From an uncultured bacterium (GTDB lineage: Bacteria; Bacteroidota; Bacteroidia; Bacteroidales; Bacteroidaceae): a stretch of DNA of 64,000 nucleotides. The stretch covers positions 1 through 64,000 of the forward strand of contig CAJMQU010000020.1 in NCBI GenBank assembly GCA_905215555.1. Direction: 5' to 3'. This document shows positions 53,301-60,831 of the stretch, piece after piece. The position numbers and the translations under genes are program-made. The notes below the pieces were generated by a model. That model ran no database searches, was not told where the DNA came from, and saw nothing but the letters and a program-made list of their open reading frames with translations. Each line of letters opens with the position of its first letter. Positions within the stretch are counted from its first letter, which is position 1.

Positions 53301-54239
53301 CTGGCTTTCTTTATAGCGTTTCCCGTCTTCAAACAGGATGCCGTTTTTATCTTCTTTCCAGTAGTCACGGTTGTAAGCATTCAAATGTCCCTGGTAAAAA
53401 CCGAACTTAGGCATTAGTACAGGATTTCCTGTCAGTTGATAATAGTCGTTCAGCAAGGGTACGACACCATCATTGATCATGATAAAGAGGTCGAGGTAGG
53501 TCGTTTGGTGCAATAACTTCACAATACCTTTTTCTTCTCTTCCAAAATCGTAGACTCCTCTTTTAAAAGTGTACCACATCAGACCGTAACCACCTGTCGA
53601 CCAATAATATGGATTGGGCGATGCTACACCACCATCCGTCCAGCTATTTTGGTTTTCAATAGAGATAGTTTTACCTTTATGCGAGAAACGTCCATTCTGT
53701 ACACCGCCACCGTAGAAATACTCCTGCGGGGTTTCTTTCAATTTCAGAATAACTCTTTCTTTATCAAAAGAAACGGGTTCAGCCTGTTCTAACGCGATAG
53801 TCCCAGTTTCGAGATTAGTGACTTTCATCAATGTCGTATTTTTATCGAACTCTACTTTTATCTTTCGAGTAGTGATAGAAACAAAGTCGACATTGTTTAT
53901 AACATCCAATTGCGATATGTCTCTACGTGGCCTACTTACGAGGATTTTAGCTTCAGGCTTTGCTTCCGGTTCCCGGAGCATTCCACCCGAATTATCCTGA
54001 AATATTCTAAAAATATTCTCTCCGTAGAAGTCGAGTGTCATACGTTGTTGGTTGGAAAACAAGATGTCAACCACAGCTGGATTGATTTTTACAACATCAA
54101 CAATTTTAGTTTCTTGTTGTGTTATTCCGATATTAATTTCTTCTACTGCATACGCATGCAGACAGGATAGCGTAAAAGATAGCAGGAAAGTACACGATAA
54201 TGTTTTGAATTTCCTAAAGCAATTGGATGATTTGTTCAT
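50385..54239 (-). CDS. Large GH31 alpha-glycosidase with FN3, F5/8C, dockerin and cohesin-like modules
   Basis: A secreted 1284-residue enzyme. Order: signal peptide (about 1-30), GH31 N-terminal beta domain, barrel with nucleophile Asp in VLKTDVAWVGAGYSFGLN (about 426) and acid/base Asp in GIWSGDQTGGVWEYIR (about 478), DUF5110-type domain, FN3 (about 870-945), F5/8C/CBM32 (about 950-1080), dockerin type I pair (PGDINNDKLVDENDLTSYI and SNGDLNRNGLIDAYDISVVA, about 1090-1152) and a C-terminal beta domain that looks like cohesin (VNALSFALPYDPADYEFVGI). Activity could be alpha-glucosidase, alpha-galactosidase or the alpha-GalNAcase type known in gut GH31 enzymes; sequence alone does not decide. 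ATG 54239 is used; 54287 is an earlier in-frame start. Confidence 0.88.
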   Translation of the reverse strand: MNKSSNCFRKFKTLSCTFLLSFTLSCLHAYAVEEINIGITQQETKIVDVVKINPAVVDILFSNQQRMTLDFYGENIFRIFQDNSGGMLREPEAKPEAKILVSRPRRDISQLDVINNVDFVSITTRKIKVEFDKNTTLMKVTNLETGTIALEQAEPVSFDKERVILKLKETPQEYFYGGGVQNGRFSHKGKTISIENQNSWTDGGVASPNPYYWSTGGYGLMWYTFKRGVYDFGREEKGIVKLLHQTTYLDLFIMINDGVVPLLNDYYQLTGNPVLMPKFGFYQGHLNAYNRDYWKEDKNGILFEDGKRYKESQKDNGGIKESLNGEKDNYQFSARAVIDRYKNHDMPLGWLLPNDGYGAGYGQTETLDGNIQNLKSLTDYAHRNGVEIGLWTQSDLHPKEGISALLQRDIVKEVRDAGVRVLKTDVAWVGAGYSFGLNGITDVAQIMSYYGNDARPFIISLDGWAGTQRYAGIWSGDQTGGVWEYIRFHIPTYIGSGLSGNPNICSDMDGIFGGKNPVINTRDFQWKTFTPMQLNMDGWGANEKYPHALGEPSTSINRWYLKLKSEIMPYAYSIAKESVDGLPMIRAMFLEYPNTYTLGKATQYQFLYGPYFLVAPVYQATSADEQGNDIRNGIYLPEGEWIDYFSGEVYQGGRIINNYAAPLWKLPVFVKNGAIIPMTSPHNNVGEVDKKLRIYELYPCGQSTFTEYDDDGTTEEYRSGKGVSTLIESDVNAKGDVTVIIHPAQGDFDGFVKEKATEFRINVTEKPKKISATIGKNKIRLAEAGSMDEYLRKENVYFYDAQPNLNKFATKGSEFEKEVITKNPQLLVRLAVADITAVPAVLKISGFVFAPADSHLVSLGSLVAPQAQVTEENTAAYTLKPTWSKVDNADFYEIEFDGMLYSTIKDTELLFEDLHVETNYSFKIRAVNKDGQSDWASFSATTKKDPLEFAIHGIVGETTAANQGRSLRRLFDFEEGELWHTKYNEKAVPFDLILDLKSVNQIEKFHYLPRENAGNGTLLKGTIYYSMDKENWTEAGTFDWKRDNEMKVFTFVQTPTVRYIKMSITEAVGNYGSGREIYVFRVPGTESYLPGDINNDKLVDENDLTSYINYTGLRRGDADFEGYISNGDLNRNGLIDAYDISVVATQLDGGADAVEGEKVEGSVSISTPKQAYAKDEIVEVLVKGFGLRYVNALSFALPYDPADYEFVGIHPLGMKEMENLTNDRLHTNGTKSLYPTFVNIGERKVLEGDNDLFIIKLKAKRKVTFNLKVIDGYLVDKQLNVHTF

Positions 54240-54370
54240 GTCTTTTTCTTTAAATATATTAAGGTTATAAATGTCTTCATTAATCAAAGGTAAACAAATT
54301 ATTATATAAGACCCAAAAATATCAGATATAAAATAATAGATTTATCCTTGCAAAAGAAATCAAGGTATCA

Positions 54371-54414
54371 AAAAAGGGAAAAGCCATAAATCATCGATTT
54401 ACAACTTTTCCCTT
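54371..54414 (-). terminator. Terminator after dnaK
   Basis: Arms AAGGGAAAAG (54374-54383) and CTTTTCCCTT (54405-54414); on the minus strand the stem runs into a T tract (54375-54371). It lies 31 bases after the dnaK stop. Confidence 0.75.
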
Positions 54415-54444
54415 AATATTATTACTTAGTTTATCTAACTAATC

Positions 54445-56364
54445 TTATTTGACCTCCTCAAAGTCAGCATCCTGGACATTATCTCCATGCTTACTATTAT
54501 CCTGAGCACCACCAGCTTGTCCGGCATTCATATCAGGACCAGCCTGAGCACCACCTTGTGCACCGCTTTGTGCATACATCTCAGCGCTTGCAGCCTGAAA
54601 TGCAGTGTTCAATTCTGCCATTGCAGTATCTACCGCAGCCAAATCCTGTGCTTTGTGAGCATCTTTCAGTTTCTGCAAAGCAGCTTCAATCGGAGCTTTC
54701 TTATCAGCCGGCAGCTTATCACCTAATTCCTTCAGCTGATTTTCAGTAGTGAAGATCATTGAGTCAGCCTGGTTCAACTTGTCAATCTTCTCACGTTCCT
54801 TCTTATCAGCTTCTGCATTAGCTTCAGCTTCAGCCTTCATTCTATCAATTTCATCCTTACTCAAACCGCTGGAAGCCTCGATACGGATAGCCTGTTCCTT
54901 ACCAGTAGCCTTATCCTTGGCAGATACCTTCAAGATACCGTTAGCGTCGATATCAAACGTTACCTCAATCTGAGGAATACCACGACGAGCCGGAGCGATA
55001 CCTGTCAGATTGAACTGACCGATAGATTTATTCTGTGCAGCCATCGGACGTTCACCCTGCAATACGTGGATGGTAACTTCCGTTTGGTTGTCAGCAGCCG
55101 TAGAGAAAGTTTCGCTCTTCTTGCACGGAATAGTAGTGTTAGCGTCAATCAACTTCGTCATTACACCACCTAGAGTTTCGATACCCATAGACAGCGGAGT
55201 AACATCCAACAATACTACACCCTTGATTTCATCCGTCAATACAGCACCCTGCACGGCAGCACCTACTGCTACTACTTCATCCGGATTCACACCTTTGGAA
55301 GGAGCCTTGCCGAAGAAGTCTTCAACCAACTTCTGTACAGCCGGAATACGAGAAGAACCACCAACAAGGATTACTTCGTCAATATCAGCATTGTTCAAGC
55401 CAGCATCAGACATAGCCTTCTTACAGGGTTCCAGACAAGCTTGAATCAAGTTGTGAGCCAAAGCTTCAAACTTAGCACGTGTCAAAGTCTTAACCAAGTG
55501 CTTAGGTACACCACCTACCGGCATGATATATGGCAAGTTGATTTCAGTGCTTGTAGAAGAAGACAATTCAATCTTAGCCTTTTCAGCAGCTTCTTTTAGA
55601 CGTTGCATAGCCATCGGATCCTGAGTCAGATCGGCACCTTCGTCATTCTTAAATTCTTCTGCCAACCAGTTGATAATTACCTGATCAAAGTCGTCACCAC
55701 CGAGGTGAGTGTCACCGTTTGTTGACAATACTTCGAACACACCGCCACCGAATTCAAGGATAGAGATATCGAATGTACCACCACCAAGGTCGAATACGGC
55801 AACCTTCATATCTTTGTTCGCTTTATCAATACCGTAAGCTAATGCAGCAGCTGTCGGTTCGTTCACGATACGTTTCACTTCCAGACCGGCAATCTGACCG
55901 GCTTCTTTGGTAGCCTGACGTTGAGAATCGGAGAAGTAAGCCGGAACGGTAATAACAGCTTCCGTAACTTCCTGTCCCAAATAGTCCTCAGCAGTCTTCT
56001 TCATTTTCTGAAGAATCATAGCTGAAATCTCCTGCGGAGTATACAGACGACCGTCTATATCCACACGCGGCATATTGTTGTCACCCTTTACAACCTTGTA
56101 AGGCATACGGGCAATTTCTTTCTGTACCTGATCCCATGTTTCACCCATGAAACGTTTGATCGAGAACACGGTTCTCGTCGGATTAGTAATAGCCTGACGT
56201 TTTGCAGGGTCACCTACTTTACGCTCGCCACCATCTACGAATGCTACGATAGACGGAGTAGTACGTTTTCCTTCACTGTTTGCAATTACTACAGGTTCGT
56301 TTCCTTCGAATACAGAAACGCAAGAGTTTGTTGTTCCTAAGTCAATACCAATAATTTTTCCCAT
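54445..56364 (-). CDS. dnaK: Chaperone DnaK (Hsp70)
   Basis: A 639-residue Hsp70. ATPase domain starts MGKIIGIDLGTTNSCVSVFE; phosphate motifs VFDLGGGTFDISILE (about 200) and VGGSSRIPAVQKLVEDFFG (about 340); linker VVLLDVTPLSMGIETLGG; substrate domain, lid, and a Gly/Gln-rich tail ending in NVQDADFEEVK, like the EEVK-type end of bacterial DnaK. No grpE or dnaJ gene is beside it. Upstream is a sigma-54-like promoter rather than a -33/-7 one. Confidence 0.97.
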   Translation of the reverse strand: MGKIIGIDLGTTNSCVSVFEGNEPVVIANSEGKRTTPSIVAFVDGGERKVGDPAKRQAITNPTRTVFSIKRFMGETWDQVQKEIARMPYKVVKGDNNMPRVDIDGRLYTPQEISAMILQKMKKTAEDYLGQEVTEAVITVPAYFSDSQRQATKEAGQIAGLEVKRIVNEPTAAALAYGIDKANKDMKVAVFDLGGGTFDISILEFGGGVFEVLSTNGDTHLGGDDFDQVIINWLAEEFKNDEGADLTQDPMAMQRLKEAAEKAKIELSSSTSTEINLPYIMPVGGVPKHLVKTLTRAKFEALAHNLIQACLEPCKKAMSDAGLNNADIDEVILVGGSSRIPAVQKLVEDFFGKAPSKGVNPDEVVAVGAAVQGAVLTDEIKGVVLLDVTPLSMGIETLGGVMTKLIDANTTIPCKKSETFSTAADNQTEVTIHVLQGERPMAAQNKSIGQFNLTGIAPARRGIPQIEVTFDIDANGILKVSAKDKATGKEQAIRIEASSGLSKDEIDRMKAEAEANAEADKKEREKIDKLNQADSMIFTTENQLKELGDKLPADKKAPIEAALQKLKDAHKAQDLAAVDTAMAELNTAFQAASAEMYAQSGAQGGAQAGPDMNAGQAGGAQDNSKHGDNVQDADFEEVK

Positions 56365-56403
56365 AATCGTTAATATTTTATTTGTTATTATTCAAGTTTC
56401 GGT

Positions 56404-56424
56404 CGTCTGCCTCAGCAGCAGACG
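56404..56424 (-). promoter_or_regulatory. Hairpin at the 5' end of the dnaK leader
   Basis: Perfect 7-base arms CGTCTGC (56404-56410) and GCAGACG (56418-56424) with a 7-base loop, 40 bases upstream of ATG. If the sigma-54-like promoter is right, transcription starts at the foot of this hairpin. Confidence 0.45.
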
Positions 56425-56435
56425 CCAATAGAAAG

Positions 56436-56451
56436 ACAAACGTCGTGCCAA
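56436..56451 (-). promoter_or_regulatory. Sigma-54-like promoter of dnaK
   Basis: On the minus strand TTGGCACGACGTTTGT fits TGGCACG-N4-TTGC except T for C at the last position. The predicted start is near 56424, leaving a leader of about 60 bases. Confidence 0.45.
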
Positions 56452-56480
56452 ATTGTTCAGAGAGGTTGTAATTTTATCGC

Positions 56481-56509
56481 TTGGCAGAAAGGCTGTCAGT
56501 TTGGCAGAA
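56481..56509. promoter_or_regulatory. Paired repeats upstream of the dnaK promoter
   Basis: TTGGCAGAA occurs at 56481-56489 and 56501-56509, 20 bases apart (two DNA turns), 40-60 bases upstream of the sigma-54-like box. They could bind an activator. Confidence 0.4.
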
Positions 56510-56570
56510 TTCTTCTACACTTTTCTGTCGAAAATTACCATATGTTAATCGATGTCCTGTCTAAAACCAC

Positions 56571-56578
56571 TACTTTTG
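56571..56578 (+). promoter_or_regulatory. -7 box of the MATE gene
   Basis: TACTTTTG; transcription should start near 56585, ten bases before the long hairpin, so the hairpin forms the 5' end of the mRNA. Confidence 0.55.
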
Positions 56579-56594
56579 CAGACAATAACAGAAA

Positions 56595-56661
56595 TAGCTA
56601 CAGGCTACAAGTGCCTTTCGGCATTATAGTACAGCTATTCGTAGCTTGTATCTCGTAACTA
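56595..56661. repeat. Long intergenic hairpin, copy B of the CTTTCGGC-core family
   Basis: Arms TAGCTACAGGCTACAAG (56595-56611) and CTTGTATCTCGTAACTA (56645-56661) pair with a few mismatches; core AAGTGCCTTTCGGCATTATA (56609-56628). It ends 7 bases before ATG 56669, so it should affect ribosome binding on the MATE mRNA. Confidence 0.7.
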
Positions 56662-56668
56662 ACAAATT

Positions 56669-58102
56669 ATGGAAAGAGACTGTATAGACTTTAAAAACAT
56701 GGACATCGCGGCATTGTTCCGCAAATTATTACTCCCCACTGTACTGGGTATGATATTTTCTGCCTTATTCGTCATTACAGATGGGATATTCGTAGGAAAA
56801 GGTATAGGCAGCGACGCACTTGCAGCAGTGAATATAGTAGCACCGTTATGGCTGTTCTCCACTGGTGTAGGGTTGATGTTTGGCGTAGGGGCATCCGTCG
56901 TGGCATCTATCCATCTATCTCACGGAAAAGTGAAGGTTGCCCGCATCAATATCACACAGTCCATAGTTGTATCCTCACTATTACTGATAACCACCTCCAC
57001 CCTATTCTGTTCTTTTGCTCCGCAGATAGTGCTCCTATTGGGTGGTTCGGAACGATTAACCCCACTGGCAGTAGAATACATGTTATGGTTTGTTCCGTTC
57101 TCGGTATTTACCGCCTTGCTCAATTCGGGGATGTTCTTCCTGCGTCTGGACGGTTCGCCTAATTTTGCCATGACGTGTAACGTAGTGGCCGCCGTGCTGA
57201 ACATTATTCTCGATTACCTATTCATCTTCCCCTTTGGCTGGGGAATGTTCGGGGCAGCCATTGCCAGTGCCATTGGTACCACAGTCGGTGCACTGATGAT
57301 AATCATCTATCTCTCCCGTCGCAAATGCGCCCTGCGCTTCTACCCTGTCAAGCTGAGTCGCAAAAGTATGCAACTGACCCGTCGCAACATAGGCTATATG
57401 TGCCGTCTGGGGTCCTCCGCATTTCTGTGTGAAGTAGCCATTGCTTGTATGATGTTTGTCGGCAACATCGTGTTCATCCACTATCTGAGGGAAGAAGGCG
57501 TGGCAGCATTCAGTATAGCCTGTTACTTCTTTCCTATTATATTTATGGTGTACAATGCCATTGCCCAATCCGCACAACCCATCATCAGTTACAATCACGG
57601 ACTTCACGAAGAAACCCGTGTCCGCCATACCTATCTGCTGGCTCTGAAAACAGCTATCGGTTGCGGTGCAGCCTTTGCACTGATAACCATATTGTTCAGT
57701 TCTGAAATTGTTTCTATGTTCATTGACCGCCATTATCCAGCTTACGAAATAGCGAGCAAAGGGCTTCCCCTGTATGCCACCGGGTTTGTTTTCTTTGCTG
57801 TCAACATTGTTTCCATTGGATATTTCCAAAGTGTAGAGCGGGCACGCTATGCCACTATCATCACCCTGTTACGCGGTTTTGTCTTACTGACGGCTTGTTT
57901 CTTCGGGCTTCCCTTACTCCTCGGAAATCCAGGTATCTGGCTAGCAACTCCGTTAGCTGAGTTACTGACCGCTCTCTTCATACTCATTATTTATATAAGA
58001 GCAAAAAGGAAGCGCGAAAAAAATATAGTATCTTTGCAACATGGAAACGATGATAAAGAAATTCTGCCAAAGATACAGACTCCCGGAAGAAAACCTGCGT
58101 GA
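56669..58102 (+). CDS. MATE family efflux pump
   Basis: A 477-residue, twelve-helix membrane protein of the multidrug and toxin extrusion family, probably exporting organic cations with Na+ or H+ exchange. Motifs: LRKLLLPTVLGMIFSALFVI-type first helix (FRKLLLPTVLGMIFSALFVI), DGIFVGKGIGSDALAAVNI and the second repeat near PIISYNHGLHEETRVRH. The C-terminal 20 codons overlap the start of a Crp/Fnr-like gene in another frame. Confidence 0.93.
   Translation: MERDCIDFKNMDIAALFRKLLLPTVLGMIFSALFVITDGIFVGKGIGSDALAAVNIVAPLWLFSTGVGLMFGVGASVVASIHLSHGKVKVARINITQSIVVSSLLLITTSTLFCSFAPQIVLLLGGSERLTPLAVEYMLWFVPFSVFTALLNSGMFFLRLDGSPNFAMTCNVVAAVLNIILDYLFIFPFGWGMFGAAIASAIGTTVGALMIIIYLSRRKCALRFYPVKLSRKSMQLTRRNIGYMCRLGSSAFLCEVAIACMMFVGNIVFIHYLREEGVAAFSIACYFFPIIFMVYNAIAQSAQPIISYNHGLHEETRVRHTYLLALKTAIGCGAAFALITILFSSEIVSMFIDRHYPAYEIASKGLPLYATGFVFFAVNIVSIGYFQSVERARYATIITLLRGFVLLTACFFGLPLLLGNPGIWLATPLAELLTALFILIIYIRAKRKREKNIVSLQHGNDDKEILPKIQTPGRKPA
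58029..58036 (+). promoter_or_regulatory. Internal promoter -7 box for the first Crp/Fnr-like gene
   Basis: TATCTTTG within the end of the MATE gene, ending 5 bases before ATG 58041. Transcripts would be leaderless, the same geometry as at mutS2. Confidence 0.6.
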
Positions 58103-58616
58103 ACTTTTGTCACATATGACAGAATATCACTTCGGCAAGGGGGAAACAATCGTACAAGAAGGAGAACGTAATCTTAATTTCTATATTTTAAAGAAGGGTA
58201 TCTGGCGTGCCTACTGCATGATGGATGGAACCGAAAGTTCTCTTTGGTTTGCAAGAGCAGGCGAGATAGCCTTCTCCTCTTGGGGATACGTCAATAATGA
58301 GGCTTCTCTGATCAATATTGATTCCCAGACTGAGAGTACTGCCTATTGCATCTCCAAATCCGACTTGGAAGAACTATTCAATAATTCTCTTGAATTATCT
58401 AATTTCGGCAGAAAAATTTTCGAACAGGAAATCCTTTACATTGACAGTTATACGGTAGCATACGGTACTCCGAGTGCCAAAGAACGTTATCTGACCCTAA
58501 TGGAAGATAACCCGGAATTATTGCAATATGTTCCGTTAAAACACTTGGCATCATATTTATATATCACACCGCAGTCTTTAAGCAGGATACGGGCGGGGTT
58601 AAAAAGAAAAAGATAA
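58041..58616 (+). CDS. Crp/Fnr-family cyclic-nucleotide-binding-fold regulator
   Basis: A 191-residue protein: cNMP-binding-like barrel (YHFGKGETIVQEGERNLNFY then ILKKGIWRAY) and a C-terminal winged helix (LASYLYITPQSLSRIRAGLK). The barrel lacks the conserved cAMP-contact Glu-Arg pair pattern, as in many Bacteroidetes members. It overlaps the MATE gene by 62 bases and probably controls it or the neighbouring SMR pump; inference from position. Confidence 0.88.
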   Translation: METMIKKFCQRYRLPEENLRELLSHMTEYHFGKGETIVQEGERNLNFYILKKGIWRAYCMMDGTESSLWFARAGEIAFSSWGYVNNEASLINIDSQTESTAYCISKSDLEELFNNSLELSNFGRKIFEQEILYIDSYTVAYGTPSAKERYLTLMEDNPELLQYVPLKHLASYLYITPQSLSRIRAGLKRKR

Positions 58617-58685
58617 TGCCGTAAAACTATTATGAGATCAACAATCTCTTTACCCTTTCTTGACTATACCCAATTCGCACTTACT

Positions 58686-58730
58686 CCGTACCAGATTCGT
58701 TTAGAAGTCTTCTAAACGAATCTGGTACGG
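58686..58730. repeat. 45-base perfect palindrome
   Basis: Perfect 22-base arms (58686-58707, starting CCGTACCAGATTCGTTTAG; 58709-58730) around a single T at 58708. There is no T-run. It lies between the two Crp/Fnr-like genes, 52 bases upstream of the second. A following CGGA-N6-TCCG pair is at 58733-58746. Confidence 0.7.
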
Positions 58731-58781
58731 TCCGGATACGAGTCCGATATCATGAATAAATAAACATAGCATAATATCAAT

Positions 58782-59345
58782 ATGGATATAAATCAGATTA
58801 TCGATAAGATAGGCATCCTCCCGGAAGCATCGAAAAATGCATTGAAGGAAACGATTACCGAGGCCACTTATCCCAAAGGACACATTCTGTTCAGAGCGAA
58901 TAAAGTAGAAACTAAAGTATACTTCATCAAACGAGGCGTTGTGCGTGCCTACACCGAGATGGCAAATACCGAAATCACTTTTTGGTTCGGACGCGAAGGG
59001 GATACGGTAGTCTCAATGAAAAGCTATGTGAACGGACAGAAAGGTTATGAGAACGTAGAACTTCTGGAAGAGTGCGAATTATATGAAATGAAGAAACAAG
59101 CCTTGTATGAACTCTTCGGCAAGGACATACACCTAGCCAACTGGGGAAGAGAATTTGCAGAACAGGAACTGCTCAAAACAGAAGAACGATTTATCAACAG
59201 GCAGCTCAAAACATCTACAGAACGTTATAGAGAACTGATGAATAATAACCCTGACCTGCTACAAAGAGTACAGTTAGGTTATATTGCTTCATTTCTCGGC
59301 ATAACCCAAGTCAGCCTGAGCCGTATCCGGGCAAAGTTCCGATAA
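58782..59345 (+). CDS. Crp/Fnr-family regulator, second copy
   Basis: A 187-residue paralogue of the preceding regulator, with the same architecture: barrel (GHILFRANKVETKVYFIKRG) and winged helix (LGYIASFLGITQVSLSRIRA). Shared features such as the AY-type RGVVRAYTEM segment and WFGREGD show common descent. It lies 70 bases before the SMR pump gene and, with its own upstream palindrome, could be the regulator of that gene. Confidence 0.88.
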   Translation: MDINQIIDKIGILPEASKNALKETITEATYPKGHILFRANKVETKVYFIKRGVVRAYTEMANTEITFWFGREGDTVVSMKSYVNGQKGYENVELLEECELYEMKKQALYELFGKDIHLANWGREFAEQELLKTEERFINRQLKTSTERYRELMNNNPDLLQRVQLGYIASFLGITQVSLSRIRAKFR

Positions 59346-59415
59346 ATCACTTTTTATCATTTGTTAAATCAAAAGTCAAATCAATTCATGACCTTTGTAC
59401 CCAAAACTAAAAGTT

Positions 59416-59742
59416 ATGAGTTGGATATATTTAATTATTGCCGGACTGTTTGAAGTAGCATTTACATCGTGTATAGGCAAAGTGAAAGAAACAACCGGAA
59501 ACGAGATGTACTGGTGGCTGATCGGTTTCCTGATTTCTATGAGTATCAGCATGTTTCTATTGATAAAAGCAACGCAAACCTTACCTATCGGTACGACTTA
59601 TGCTGTATGGACAGGAATAGGCGCAGTGGGAACCGTATTGACGGGTATATTGATATTCAAAGAGCCTGCCACTGTATGGAGACTGATCTTCATCATGACA
59701 CTGACCGGCTCTATCATCGGACTGAAAGCCGTATCCCATTAA
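59416..59742 (+). CDS. SMR multidrug efflux protein (SugE/Gdx-like)
   Basis: A 108-residue protein with four membrane helices: MSWIYLIIAGLFEVAFTSCI with the conserved membrane Glu in helix 1, LIGFLISMSISMFLLIKATQ, GTTYAVWTGIGAVGTVLTGI and a last helix IFIMTLTGSIIGLKAVSH. It works as an antiparallel dimer. Members export quaternary ammonium compounds or guanidinium; the subtype is not decided, and no guanidine riboswitch is seen. TTG 59395 is in frame upstream; ATG 59416 is preferred. Ends at a strong terminator. Confidence 0.9.
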   Translation: MSWIYLIIAGLFEVAFTSCIGKVKETTGNEMYWWLIGFLISMSISMFLLIKATQTLPIGTTYAVWTGIGAVGTVLTGILIFKEPATVWRLIFIMTLTGSIIGLKAVSH

Positions 59743-59749
59743 AGCAAGA

Positions 59750-59786
59750 ACAGGGTGCCAACTGAACATTGACACCCTGTTTTTTA
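59750..59786. terminator. Bidirectional terminator between SMR and META genes
   Basis: Stem ACAGGGTG (59750-59757) with CACCCTGT (59773-59780), then seven Ts. It serves the SMR gene and, less strongly, the convergent META-domain gene. Confidence 0.8.
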
Positions 59787-59803
59787 TCTTCTGATTGCCT
59801 GAG

Positions 59804-60595
59804 TTACTTCTTCACCAGCACCATTACCAACGTATTGCTTCCATCATAAAGCCCGATACCGCCACCTGCCAGTTTACCGAAAGATTTTACTTCATTCAAA
59901 GCTTTCATCACACGCCCTTCCACTTCCATATCCGGACAAGCCATCATGGTGCTTATAAGCTGCGGGAAAGAGATAGCAGATGAATTTTCATTATCTGCAA
60001 CAAATCCGCCGTTGATAAGATTACAACCGGCATTGCCATGTATTCTCTTTTCACTGAGATTGAATTCAATAAACGGTTGTTTTTCCATTCCCTCGGGAAT
60101 AGCCTGACCGCTGACTTCAGAGATCATCCACTTACCACTCAAGTCTGATAGTTTCACTGTAGGAGCTTTCTTTTGTAATACAATAATGGGACGATTGGAC
60201 GAACCACACAAAGCGATATTCTCTTTGCCCAATTTCTTATACTTTTTCACCTGTCCTAAAGCAGACAATACGTTTTGTTCCAGTGTCATATCCGGACAAG
60301 CCATACGCGTACTTGCCATGGCTCCAAGGTCAATCGTTCCGGATTTGGCATTCACATCAAACGAACCCATCATACGGTTACAACCACTGTTACCGAATAC
60401 TTTTCCGGTAGTAGTATCAAAGCCTATAAAGGGAAATTCCTGATTAGGAGCAGGCACTACGGCAGCACCGTTGATTTCAATAATATTCCATTCACCACTG
60501 ATGGAAGACAGCGTCGCAGCATCTTTGGACGAGCGACAAGATGACAAAGCTACTAAAGCTCCTGCCATACAGAGAGAAACAAATACTTTTTTCAT
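59804..60595 (-). CDS. Lipoprotein with two META/HslJ domains
   Basis: A 263-residue lipoprotein (lipobox LSSCRSS) with two META domains, about 27-145 and 150-262. Each has the sequence FIGFDTTTGKVFGNSGCNRM / FIEFNLSEKRIHGNAGCNLI, followed by an ACPDM motif. META proteins (HslJ in E. coli) are envelope stress or novobiocin-resistance related; the function is unclear. The tandem form arose by duplication. It has an almost perfect promoter at 60660-60629. Confidence 0.9.
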   Translation of the reverse strand: MKKVFVSLCMAGALVALSSCRSSKDAATLSSISGEWNIIEINGAAVVPAPNQEFPFIGFDTTTGKVFGNSGCNRMMGSFDVNAKSGTIDLGAMASTRMACPDMTLEQNVLSALGQVKKYKKLGKENIALCGSSNRPIIVLQKKAPTVKLSDLSGKWMISEVSGQAIPEGMEKQPFIEFNLSEKRIHGNAGCNLINGGFVADNENSSAISFPQLISTMMACPDMEVEGRVMKALNEVKSFGKLAGGGIGLYDGSNTLVMVLVKK

Positions 60596-60628
60596 CGTTA
60601 TTCGTTGTTTAAGTTAATTTTCACGAGG

Positions 60629-60660
60629 CAAATATAGTGCAAACCGAGCGTATAAGCAAA
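60629..60660 (-). promoter_or_regulatory. META gene promoter (-33 and -7)
   Basis: On the minus strand TTTG (60660-60657), 20 bases, TATATTTG (60636-60629): a full match, 33 bases before ATG 60595. Confidence 0.75.
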
Positions 60661-60811
60661 TTTATTTGCATTATGCTGAAGTGAAGCCCATACTTGCAAA
60701 GTAAACATATATATAAAAAAATAACCAAAATGCAGGCAGTTTGTTTGAAGGTTAATGCTTTTTTCAGAAAGTATTTAGCAGAATTTTAACGTATATCTGC
60801 GAATTAAATCC

Positions 60812-60819
60812 TATATTTG
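60812..60819 (+). promoter_or_regulatory. -7 box of the saccharopine-dehydrogenase-like gene
   Basis: TATATTTG; transcription should begin near 60826, six bases before hairpin copy C. No good -33 box. Nothing else is seen in 60661-60811. Confidence 0.5.
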
Positions 60820-60831
60820 CTCACCAATAAA

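Noticed and set aside
59416..59742. Guanidine riboswitch before the SMR gene
   Set aside because: The 70 bases upstream show no ACGR-type hairpins or other guanidine motifs.
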